Assembly: GCA_026996955.1 (NCBI GenBank)
Contig: JALWJV010000342.1
Location: forward strand, 1 to 10,277
Direction of reading: 5' to 3'
From: Deltaproteobacteria bacterium
GTDB taxonomy: Bacteria; Desulfobacterota; Dissulfuribacteria; Dissulfuribacterales; QOAL01
Length of the DNA stretch: 10,277 nt
The position numbers and the translations under genes were made by a program. Below are positions 1-7,061 of this stretch, piece by piece. Below the pieces are notes generated by a model that searched no databases, had not been told where the DNA came from, and saw nothing but the letters and a program-made list of their open reading frames with translations. Each line of letters begins with the position of its first letter. The first letter of the stretch is position 1.

Positions 1-57
1 GTGATAATCACCGAGGGATTTTAAGTCCCTTGTGTCTACCAGTTCCACCACCCGGGC
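1..57 (-). tRNA. tRNA-Leu (anticodon UAA), 5' part, cut by window edge
   Basis: Read on the minus strand from position 57, the sequence begins GCCCGGG (acceptor 5' strand), followed by a D-arm of class II leucine type (TGGTGGAACTGGTAGACAC). The anticodon arm comes next, with stem AGGGA/TCCCT and a seven-base loop CTTAAAA, which gives anticodon TAA for leucine UUA/UUG codons. The start of a long variable arm (CGGTGATTATCAC) is visible before the window ends. The T-arm and the 3' acceptor strand lie outside, so CCA encoding cannot be judged. The D-arm and anticodon arm closely resemble the E. coli tRNA-Leu(UAA). The gene lies downstream of the fdhA terminator and appears to have its own promoter. 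Confidence 0.9.
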
Positions 58-193
58 CACCAGAAAAATCATCAAAACGGATATGTTACAGCTTAAGGAA
101 AGTGTATCCGCCTGAGGTTGCATTATCATGGACAGCTGACAGAAACACCCAGTGAGAGTGCGGTTCGGATATTATCGCCAGCAGGTATGCAAT
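58..193 (-). other. Non-coding leader between tRNA promoter and tRNA-Leu
   Basis: About 135 bases lie between the best promoter match and the mature 5' end of the tRNA. I see no open frame with a ribosome binding site and no strong hairpin. The length is long for a tRNA leader, so a nearer promoter may exist. A weak -10-like GATAAT occurs on the minus strand about 70-75 bases upstream of the tRNA, but it lacks a good -35 partner. Confidence 0.4.
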
Positions 194-222
194 TTAATAC
201 AGTAAAGCCGGATAACAGTCAA
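194..222 (-). promoter_or_regulatory. Sigma70-like promoter, probably for tRNA-Leu
   Basis: On the minus strand TTGACT (217-222) is followed by exactly 17 bases and then TATTAA (194-199), a good match to the sigma70 -35 and -10 boxes with ideal spacing. It lies just after the fdhA terminator and points at tRNA-Leu, about 130 bases further on. That placement supports a separate transcription unit for the tRNA. No start site can be proven from sequence. Confidence 0.6.
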
Positions 223-232
223 CATCCATAAC

Positions 233-272
233 AAAAACGGTCACCGGCAACAACACAAGTTACCTGTGACCG
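233..272 (-). terminator. Rho-independent terminator of fdhA
   Basis: On the minus strand, CGGTCAC pairs with GTGACCG (266-272 with 238-244). After one A-G mismatch the stem continues as GGTAAC/GTTGCC, including one T-G wobble, closed by a seven-base loop TTGTGTT. The 3' side of the stem runs directly into TTTTT (233-237). It lies about 120 bases past the fdhA stop codon and would end that transcript before the tRNA promoter. The wobble pair exists only in the minus-strand RNA, which fits this orientation. Confidence 0.8.
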
Positions 273-299
273 CTATTAAACAGAAAGTTTACCAGCGCA

Positions 300-350
300 C
301 TTCACCTGGCTGAGAGCCAGTGGTGAAAGTCCCATGTGCAATACTGCACA
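300..350 (-). other. Two hairpins in the fdhA 3' untranslated region
   Basis: The minus-strand transcript has two hairpins in tandem between the fdhA stop and its terminator. The first is a perfect 6-bp stem TGTGCA/TGCACA with a four-base loop (335-350). The second is about 11-12 bp, TTCACC then TGGCT paired with AGCCA then GGTGAA, with a two-base AC bulge and a CTC loop (300-329). Neither is followed by a T-run, so they are not simple terminators. They could protect the 3' end, be processing sites, or belong to a 3'-UTR-derived small RNA. I do not recognise a known RNA family. Confidence 0.5.
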
Positions 351-393
351 GGAATCAAAACGCTGAATGTTTTATTTTCCTACCATCATGTGC

Positions 394-3300
394 TCAGGCA
401 CTCAGGGCTTCCACCTTAACCGCTGCTACCTTGTATTCAGGTGTCAGGGTCTTTGGATCCATACCCGGGCTGGTGAGTATATTAGTCAGGCTGTCCGGGA
501 AATGGAAGGTCATAAATACTGTCCCCGGACGGCTGCGCTCTGTCACACGGGCAACTGCCTTGACCTCACCGCGCCTTGAGCTGACCTTCACCGGGCTTCC
601 ATCTTCAATGCCAAGCCGCCCGGCATCTTCAGGATTAATCTCAACCAGTTCATGACCGGCTATGATATCAAAACCATCACACAACCTGGTCATTGAGCCG
701 TTGTTGTAATGCTCAAGCCTGCGGCCTGTTATGAGTACCAGCGGGTAGTCATTATCTGAATACTCCTCTGGCACCATGTAGGACACTGCCTGGAGCCTGC
801 CCTTTCCAATGGGGAATGTCTCTGTGTGCAGCAGAGGTGTACCGGGATGTCCCGGCTCAGGGCAGGGCCATACCTGGCCGTCACCTTCAAGCCTGTCGTA
901 GGAAATACCGGCATAGGGAGGAGTTAGCTTTGCAAGCTCTGCCATTACCTGCTCAGGCCCTGTGTAGAACATTGGATAACCCATTGCCTGTGAAAGCAGG
1001 CAGATAATCTCCCAGTCCGCCTTTGCCTCTCCCGGCGGGTCAACGGCCTTCTTCACCCTGCGGACCCGCCTCTCACCGCTGGAAAATGTTCCGTCCTTTT
1101 CATAGAAACAGGCAGCAGGAAATACTATGTGGGCAAATTTGGCTGTCTCAGTAAGAAACATATCCTGGACAATTACGCAGTCCATTGCACGGAGCGCCTC
1201 ATGAACATGCCCTACATTTGCCTGTGTCTGCGCAGGATCGTATCCAACACAGTAAAGCCCGCGGAATTCACCGCTGAGTGCCTTTTCATACATCTGCGGC
1301 TCAAGCAGGCCGGCAGTTGTGGGAAGTGTCTGAACACCCCACGCCCTGGCAAACTTCTCAAGCACCTTTTCATCATCAGTTGCCTGATAACCCGGGAAGG
1401 TATATGGAAGCGTTCCCATATCACAGGCACCCTGGACATTGTTCTGACCGCGAAGCGGATTTATGCCGTTATGCGGACGTCCCACATGCCCTGTGGCAAG
1501 AACCAGGTTGGCAAGTGCCATCACTCCGGTTGTGCCGCCCTTATGTTCCGCAACACCCAGGCCATAGAGGATAAGGGCGTTTTCTGCCTTGGCATATTTC
1601 CGCGCAGCCTTCCTCACAAGCTCGGCACTTACGCCTGTAATCTCCTCCATCTGCTCAGGCGCATAATCCTTCACATGCTCCCTTACATGATCGATATTTT
1701 CACATCGTGCCTCAAGGAATTCCTTGTTTTCAAGCCCCTCATCAAAAATTGTATGAAGGATGGAATTAAGAAGAGGGATATTGGTGCCAGGCTTAAGCCG
1801 CAGCCAGATTCCCTCAGGATGTTCATCCGCAATGGCAGCTACTTCTGTGCGCCTTGGATCAATAACTATAAATTCAGTACCCTTGCTTGCAGCCTCCTGT
1901 ACCTTTAACCCAACTATGGGATGGGCCTCGGTGGTATTGGAACCGCAGATAAGAAGTACATCCGTACCAACTATCTGGGAGAAAGGAGTTGTTGCTGCAC
2001 CGCTTCCAAGTGTAGCCAGCAGACCGCTGACTGAAGGAGCGTGTCAGACCCGGGCACAGTTATCCACATTGTTCGTGCCCCAGGCAGCACGGGCAAGTTT
2101 CTGAAGGAGATAGTTCTCCTCGTTGGTACAGCGTGACGAGGCAAGAATACCTATGCTGTCTGCACCGCTTGTCTCCTTAATGCGTGTAAGCTTCTGGGCT
2201 GCCATTGTAAGCGCCTCGTTCCAATCCACCTCACGGAACGGCTCGTCAATGGTTTCACGCACAAGGGGCATACGAAGCCTCTCCTGGTTACGGTAGAATG
2301 TATAACCGAACCGTCCCTTGACACAGAGCTGTCCAAAATTGGGAGCAGCAGAACGGTCAGCCCGGATCTCCATGATTGAACCGTAATTTGCAACTACATC
2401 CACGCTGCAGCCTGTACCGCAGTAGGTGCATACACTCTTTACCGGCTTTATCTGTGCAGGCAGCAGTGGCGCCACAGGATCCTTCTTTACAAGGGTTCCT
2501 GTGGGGCAGGCATCCACACATGCACCGCATGAGACGCAGTTATCATTAAACTTTATTGAAACCTCGGAAAGCGCCTGGGTTTCAGCATCAACCTCAATTT
2601 TAAGATCAATGCCCTGGTAACGGCATGCCCTCTCACACCTTGTACAGCCAACGCACTTGTTGGCATCAATTGAGATAAATGGATGTGAGTCATCTATCCT
2701 GTATTTGAGACGGTTAGGCGCCTGGTTAACCTTGACCTTGTATTCAACACACAGCTCGCGGTAAGTACATTTTGAGACTCCAAGACATCCGCACTGGAGA
2801 CAACGCTTTGCCTCGCGAACCGCCATCTCCTCTGAGAAACCCAACTGCACCTCGTCAAAGTCGTGGATGCGCCGTTCCGCGGGCCTTGAAGGCATGACCT
2901 CGTTAAGACGCATTGCATATCCCTCAAAGTTATGCATATCCACGTCTTCAAACCGTTTGCCCTTGGTAAAGTTAAGCCGAGGCTCTGCAACACCGGCCTT
3001 TTCCTTCTGGAATGCCTCGTGCATTGCCTCTGCAGCGCGCCTTCCTGCAGATACTGCCTGAATTACAGTACGGGAACCACTTGCAACATCACCCCCGGCA
3101 TAAATACCCTCAACATTTGTCTTCATAGTACTGGGGTGAGCCTTGATTGTCTTTCTTGGAGTCAGGGCAATGGATGCCTCCAGTTCCCCAAATGCCTGGA
3201 AGCTGTCATCTCCCACCTGGCCCAGGGCTGATATTACTGTATCGCCCTGCCAGACCAGCTTTGAACCCGGCATGGGAATTGGATGCCTTACACCCTTCTC

Positions 3301-4518
3301 GTTTGGCTCATCAAGAATGGTACGTGCCATCTCAACCTTGAGGCTGCCGTCTTCTTTGTCGATGGAAAGCGGCATTGCCATGAGGAAGAACTGTACTCCC
3401 TCTTTTTCAGCCTCTTCAATCTCACGCTGATGGGCAGGAAGCTCAACCCTTGAACGGGGATAGATAACAGTTACCTCTCTTGCACCCTGCCGTTTGGCAC
3501 TCCTTGCAGCGTCAATGGCTATGTCACCGCCACCTACAACAAGCACCTTGTCTCCTACCTCAGGCGGGGTACCACAGTTAATCTCCCTCAGGTATTTAAG
3601 ACCGCAGACAACATGCTCCGCACCGTTAATATCCATCTGTTTCTGCCGGGCAAGGCCAGTGGCAATAAAGATGGCATCAAAACCGTCGTCCTTCAGGGTC
3701 TGAAGTGTAAAGTCAGCACCCCAGCGCTTCTTGAGCTTGACCTGAACACCCAGGTTCAAAATATTCTGTACTTCACGCTCAACATCCCTGTTTGGAAGCT
3801 TGTAGCCAGGGATACCGTAACGAAGCAATCCACCAAGCTTGTCTTCAGCCTCGAATATGGTAACCGCATGGCCGTTTTTTCTCAGGAAATAAGCACAGGA
3901 GAGACCTGCTGGCCCCCCACCAACAATTGCCACACGCTTTCCGGTTGCAGGAGCAAGCTCCTCCTTCAGGTGCCTGGACTTGGTGGCAAAGTCTGCAACA
4001 AATCTCTTGAGATGATTAATTGCAATAGGCTCATCAAGAAGCACCCTGCGGCATCTGGTCTCGCAGAACCGCGGGCAAACCCTGCCAACCGATATGGGCA
4101 GAGGATTCTTTTCCTTTATAACCCTGAGGGCAGCCTCGTACTCACCCCTTGCTATGAGATTGACATATCCCTGGACATTTATGCCGCCTGGACAGGTGAG
4201 GTTGCACGGGGCACGGCAGTCCCCGTAGTGACTGAGAGTAAGGGTCTGGAGCCGCTCCTTTCTGAATGCGTCAAGCTCCTTGCTCCTGACTGTAACATTC
4301 ATTCCAGGAGCAGCCTCTGTGGCACACGCCCTTACCCTTCCTGTTCCCTCCACCTCAACCATGCAGATTAGGCATGGCCGGCTGGAATCCTCACTTTCCT
4401 CAAGATGGCACATGGTGGGTATCTCTATCCCGCCTTTTCGGGCAGCGGTAAGAATGGTGTCACCGGGCAGGGCCCTTACCTCCGTGCCGTCAATATTAAG
4501 TGTAAATGAATCTGCCAT
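394..4518 (-). CDS. fdhA: Selenocysteine formate dehydrogenase fused to FAD/NAD(P) and ferredoxin domains
   Basis: Catalyses CO2/formate interconversion at a Mo/W-bis-pterin site; 1374 residues if the UGA at residue 825 is read as selenocysteine. Without that, the frame looks like two genes (2044-4518 and 394-1674), but it stays open across 1675-2043. Domains in order: NuoG-like [2Fe-2S] (Cys37, 49, 52, 65); GltD-type 4Fe-4S region (Cys101/105/109 and Cys148/152/156); FAD/NAD(P)-binding domain with GGGPAG at 200-205, a second GGGD motif at 329-332 and GGD near 475; extra cysteine cluster 573-590; two ferredoxin motifs (Cys622/625/628/632 and 661/664/667/671); then the catalytic domain with its [4Fe-4S] site Cys697/700/704/732, Sec825-His826, and a C-terminal pterin-binding domain. 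No signal peptide or Tat motif, so it is cytoplasmic. The start has AAAGG five bases upstream. It forms its own unit between two terminators. The electron partner, NADH or NADPH, cannot be decided. The stop codon is itself UGA. Confidence 0.93.
2014..2032 (-). promoter_or_regulatory. Bacterial SECIS element
   Basis: In the fdhA mRNA a 7-bp stem AGUCAGC/GCUGGCU (one U-G wobble) closes a five-base loop GGUCU. From the end of the UGA to the loop there are 18 bases. As I recall the E. coli fdhF SECIS, both the GGUCU apical loop and this spacing are the same. The loop is where SelB binds. The element lies within coding sequence and also encodes residues of the active-site loop. Confidence 0.92.
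2044..2046 (-). other. Selenocysteine UGA codon of fdhA (residue 825)
   Basis: The codon lies in the context Asn-Cys-Ala-Arg-Val-UGA-His-Ala-Pro-Ser-Val, the position where formate dehydrogenases carry the metal-ligand Sec or Cys followed by His. The downstream frame continues with typical FdhA sequence (SGLLATLGSGAATTPF, then GSNTTEAHP). Together with the SECIS hairpin this makes selenocysteine insertion far more likely than a nonsense mutation. It implies that the organism has SelA, SelB, SelC and SelD. Confidence 0.95.
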
Positions 4519-4546
4519 AACTGCCTTTATTACCCTTCCAAAAATT

Positions 4547-4566
4547 AATCTGAATTGAGCATTACA
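4547..4566 (-). repeat. 20-base element shared with the acsE upstream region (copy 1)
   Basis: On the minus strand this reads TGTAATGCTCAATTCAGATT, and it matches the copy at 5628-5647 in 18 of 20 positions, with an uninterrupted 14-base identity (AATGCTCAATTCAG). It lies 28 bases upstream of the fdhA start codon, inside the probable 5' untranslated region. It could be an operator, an RNA element or a remnant of duplication. No known regulator is assigned. Confidence 0.5.
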
Positions 4567-4569
4567 ATA

Positions 4570-4599
4570 TTATTATTTTTATCCAAACCTTGAATACAA
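4570..4599 (-). promoter_or_regulatory. Candidate fdhA promoter
   Basis: On the minus strand TTGTAT (4594-4599) and TAATAA (4570-4575) are separated by 18 bases in an AT-rich stretch just after the acs terminator and 51 bases before the fdhA start. The boxes are only fair matches to sigma70, and other registers in this AT-rich tract are possible. A promoter is expected here because the upstream operon ends in a strong terminator. Confidence 0.35.
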
Positions 4600-4626
4600 T
4601 TTCACATCAAACAATAACATTGTCAT

Positions 4627-4650
4627 AAAAAAAGGCGGGCAAAGCCCGCC
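4627..4650 (-). terminator. Strong rho-independent terminator of the acs operon
   Basis: On the minus strand a perfect 7-bp GC-rich stem GGCGGGC/GCCCGCC with a TTT loop runs directly into seven T residues (4627-4633). It lies about 50 bases after the acsE stop codon and separates acsDBCE from fdhA. The plus-strand side has only TTGTTTG, so the signal is directional for the minus strand. Confidence 0.93.
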
Positions 4651-4701
4651 TTGTTTGAACAATCAGCAACAATACCCGCACACATACGCAGGTACCCGGG
4701 C

Positions 4702-5592
4702 CTAAAGCTCAAGCCAGGACTCTGAAAATACTGTCTTGCCCATAAGCACCCTGGTGGTCTTGTAATATTCAAGCTCCTTGGGGCTCAGGGAATCAGGGTC
4801 CGGATCGTTGTCATCCATAATATCATGGACAATCTTTACAAGCTCAGGCCGCTCGCCATGGGCAAGCTCGATGAGCTCGTGGTCATAGGTATCAACGATA
4901 GCTGACCATATACCATACTTCATGAGCATGGCAAGGTATGCACGGTTAAGATAGTGACGTTTTTCAGTTGATACGCCGTTTGATACGTTTGAAAGGCCCA
5001 CTGTGGATTTTGCTCCTGGAACTATCTCAGGGAGCATTGCCATGAACTCAAGCCCGCTCATCACCTGGTCTGAGCCAAGGGTAATGGGTGTGGCAATGGG
5101 GTCAACCAATATCTTCTCATTTGGAATCCCTGCCTCATTCATTGCCATGCACAGCTCAACAGTCATTGCGGCACGCTCGTTGGAATCCCTGGGCATGCCA
5201 TCAACACCCCAGAGCAGTGCAACCACATAACAGCCTGCCTCTGCAGCAACCGGAATGAGTTTTTTCATGCGTTCCGGCTGCAGGGAGATGGAGTTCATCA
5301 AATGCCTTTCAGGATTTTTGGCAGCCTGCATGCCTGCAATAAGGGCATCTGCATTGGTGGTATCCATTGAGAGAGGGCAGTCTGTAACAGCCTCGGTTAC
5401 CTTGACAATCCAGGGCATGAGGTCAGTTCCATCCTTGCGGGCAGGCCCGATATTCAGGTCCAGGAAATCCCCTCCATCTGCCACTTCCTCATGGGCCATT
5501 TCCACAATGGGACCTGGATCTCTCTGCCGCATGGCATTGCCAGTGCGGGTTCCCATTATATTGATACTTTCTGCTATACACTGAACGTACAT
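4702..5592 (-). CDS. acsE: Methyltetrahydrofolate:corrinoid/iron-sulfur protein methyltransferase
   Basis: Transfers the methyl group of methyl-H4folate to the cobalt of the AcsC/AcsD corrinoid protein, a cytoplasmic Wood-Ljungdahl step. The 296-residue protein is a pterin-binding TIM barrel of the dihydropteroate synthase superfamily. Recognisable blocks are LDLNIGPA (44-51), SMDTTN (75-80, Asp77), MNSIS (99-103, Asn100), LVDPI (162-166, Asp164) and GLSNVSNG (199-206, Asn202). These match the pterin-contacting Asp/Asn positions of Moorella AcsE. It is longer than the roughly 262-residue Moorella enzyme, mainly through an acidic insertion around residues 244-278. The usual GERIN segment reads AESIN here. 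The ATG start has AAGGA seven bases upstream. It is last in the acs operon, after a structured 104-base gap, and is followed by a terminator. A different methyl-pterin donor, such as tetrahydromethanopterin, is not excluded by sequence alone. Confidence 0.9.
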   Translation of the reverse strand: MYVQCIAESINIMGTRTGNAMRQRDPGPIVEMAHEEVADGGDFLDLNIGPARKDGTDLMPWIVKVTEAVTDCPLSMDTTNADALIAGMQAAKNPERHLMNSISLQPERMKKLIPVAAEAGCYVVALLWGVDGMPRDSNERAAMTVELCMAMNEAGIPNEKILVDPIATPITLGSDQVMSGLEFMAMLPEIVPGAKSTVGLSNVSNGVSTEKRHYLNRAYLAMLMKYGIWSAIVDTYDHELIELAHGERPELVKIVHDIMDDNDPDPDSLSPKELEYYKTTRVLMGKTVFSESWLEL

Positions 5593-5627
5593 ATCTATGT
5601 CCTTAGAATTTAATTAAACCCATTCAC

Positions 5628-5647
5628 AACCTGAATTGAGCATTTCA
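5628..5647 (-). repeat. 20-base element shared with the fdhA upstream region (copy 2)
   Basis: On the minus strand this reads TGAAATGCTCAATTCAGGTT, 18 of 20 identical to the copy at 4547-4566. It begins 35 bases upstream of the acsE start codon, a distance similar to that of copy 1 from fdhA. Here it also forms the 3' arm of an inverted repeat with 5679-5687. Confidence 0.5.
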
Positions 5648-5687
5648 AAGTTTGAAGAATTGATTTCATCCCACAATCGCTCAATCC
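5633..5687 (-). other. Inverted repeat in the acsC-acsE spacer
   Basis: On the minus strand GGATTGAGC (5679-5687) can pair with GCTCAATTC (5633-5641), giving nine pairs with one G-T wobble around a 37-base loop. That loop contains a nested TTCAAA/TTTGAA palindrome. No T-run follows, so this is not an intrinsic terminator. It may be an mRNA processing or stability structure that sets acsE level apart from acsDBC, or a protein-binding palindrome. Confidence 0.4.
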
Positions 5688-5696
5688 AGGCACAAA

Positions 5697-7046
5697 CTAC
5701 TCAGGCTTCCAGCTCTTCAGGAACGGCGGAAGGTGGCTTGCCTCCCTGGGACCAATCTGGATGGTCCAGTCCGGAAGTTCTTCCTCAAGCTCACCCTTGA
5801 TGGAGGCCAGGTAGCCTGGAATTATGAGACAGCGGTGTTTGACCTTGTCCTCTATGCCGCTCTTCTTGACGAACATTGCAATAAGATCAGCGCTGAACTT
5901 TCCGGCTGCCCAGGCGGTAAGCACTGACAGGCCCTCTGTATCCTTGATGAGGAGCCATGAGGGAATCTTACTGCCTTCAATCTCACCGGAGACGATGAAG
6001 TAGGTAAGAGAGAAGTTACAGGTAACAAGAACCGGTGAGTTCTCATCAGGCCCGTTAATGGGATAAATGTCCTCCTGGACAACCATGGGCCTCTGAGGAT
6101 CTGTAAAGATATTGAGCCGTTCAAGAAGCAGGGGAAAGAGTGTATCTCCCTGAAGATCGGAGAGCACGACGATTCCTGCATACTTGCAGATCAGCATTGA
6201 GGCCACCAGGGACTCCATGAGAGGATCGTCTGTCATCTCGCACGGAAATGTGATTGTGGGGAACCCCAGGGGTTTATACTTGTGCTTTACAGAGGCGCGC
6301 CTGCAGACAATGTTATCCTCAAGAACCGCCTTTGCAGTACGGGCACCGGTATCAATAACCAGATCCTTCAGCCCTTCAGAAATAAGCTTGTCAGCAGTGT
6401 CAGCGGCCTCCCCGATATTGCTGCCCTTTACAGTAAGTGGGCACCCGGTATCCTTGGCAACCGCAGCCATGTCTGAGTAGTTGCCGGAATCTGCAGCGTA
6501 CAGAAGCGGCTTGTGGTCCCCGCAGGCCTCTGCTCCTGCCTTGAGTGAATCAGCACTCTCACTCATGAGGATAAGGGCTGCATCAGGGCATTTTTCCCTT
6601 GCCTTTTCAATAAGGGCTGTAAACGCTGACTGGTCTCCGTTATCCTTTATGGCAATAAGGTCTGCCTTCAGTTCAAGCCCCACACGGTCGTAGCGAAGAC
6701 TGTTGAACCGGTCCATGCGGCCGTCAACATCCTCATCGCTCATATCGGTGGTCACAAGAACTGCAATACCTGTTGGGTGCTCAAACCTCTTCTCATGCCT
6801 GTAGAGGCATGTCTCACCACCCATTTCAAATTTATTATCACCGCTTCCAAGGGTAATGGTGCGGATGGGCGGGGCAGATGCCTCACCGACCTTCTCCTTT
6901 ACCTCATCAGAAACGTAAGGGCAGGCGCCTATATCCTCCTGGCCTGCAGCCACCTTCATGGCAAAGGCCAGGCAGGTAGGCACATCGCACTCCCCGCAGT
7001 TCTTTTTGGGGAGCATTTTCAGGATTTCTATTCCTGTAAGTGCCAT
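5697..7046 (-). CDS. acsC: Corrinoid/iron-sulfur protein large subunit (CODH/ACS gamma subunit)
   Basis: Large subunit of the CoFeSP heterodimer, which carries the methyl group from AcsE to AcsB on a cobamide. The 449-residue length matches the family (about 446 in Moorella). The N-terminal [4Fe-4S] motif is exact: Cys17, Cys20, Cys25 and Cys42; this low-potential cluster reactivates Co(II). A TIM-barrel region follows, including GGETCLYRHEKRFEHPT. The C-terminal cobamide-binding domain ends in a segment typical of AcsC (IPGYLASIKGELEEELPDW, then IGPREASHLP). The protein is cytoplasmic, with no signal peptide. It starts 15 bases after the acsB stop, with AGGAG nine bases upstream of the ATG, so the two genes are clearly cotranscribed and probably translationally coupled. 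Confidence 0.96.
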   Translation of the reverse strand: MALTGIEILKMLPKKNCGECDVPTCLAFAMKVAAGQEDIGACPYVSDEVKEKVGEASAPPIRTITLGSGDNKFEMGGETCLYRHEKRFEHPTGIAVLVTTDMSDEDVDGRMDRFNSLRYDRVGLELKADLIAIKDNGDQSAFTALIEKAREKCPDAALILMSESADSLKAGAEACGDHKPLLYAADSGNYSDMAAVAKDTGCPLTVKGSNIGEAADTADKLISEGLKDLVIDTGARTAKAVLEDNIVCRRASVKHKYKPLGFPTITFPCEMTDDPLMESLVASMLICKYAGIVVLSDLQGDTLFPLLLERLNIFTDPQRPMVVQEDIYPINGPDENSPVLVTCNFSLTYFIVSGEIEGSKIPSWLLIKDTEGLSVLTAWAAGKFSADLIAMFVKKSGIEDKVKHRCLIIPGYLASIKGELEEELPDWTIQIGPREASHLPPFLKSWKPE

Positions 7047-7061
7047 ATCTCCACTCTCCTG

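Noticed and set aside
1..63. A plus-strand tRNA ending in ...GGGCCACCA
   Set aside because: The plus-strand reading would put TTA, complementary to a stop codon, in the anticodon position. The minus strand gives a proper acceptor start, D-arm and TAA anticodon, so the CCA-like end is coincidental.
300..350. Group II intron domain V remnant on the plus strand (GAGCC...GGTGAAAGTC)
   Set aside because: The matching 3' strand of the lower helix is missing, no intron domains or reverse transcriptase lie nearby, and the bases are better explained by two simple hairpins.
1129..1908. A 259-residue plus-strand open frame
   Set aside because: It lies entirely inside fdhA on the other strand, has no recognisable domain, and is Cys-, His- and Leu-rich in the manner of an antisense shadow.
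394..2046. fdhA as a pseudogene or as two separate genes split by a nonsense codon
   Set aside because: The stop is UGA at the conserved Sec position, the frame stays open with family sequence through 1675-2043, and a SECIS hairpin follows at the right distance.
3613..4371. A 252-residue plus-strand open frame
   Set aside because: It is antisense to the FAD and iron-sulfur part of fdhA and shows no family features or ribosome binding site.
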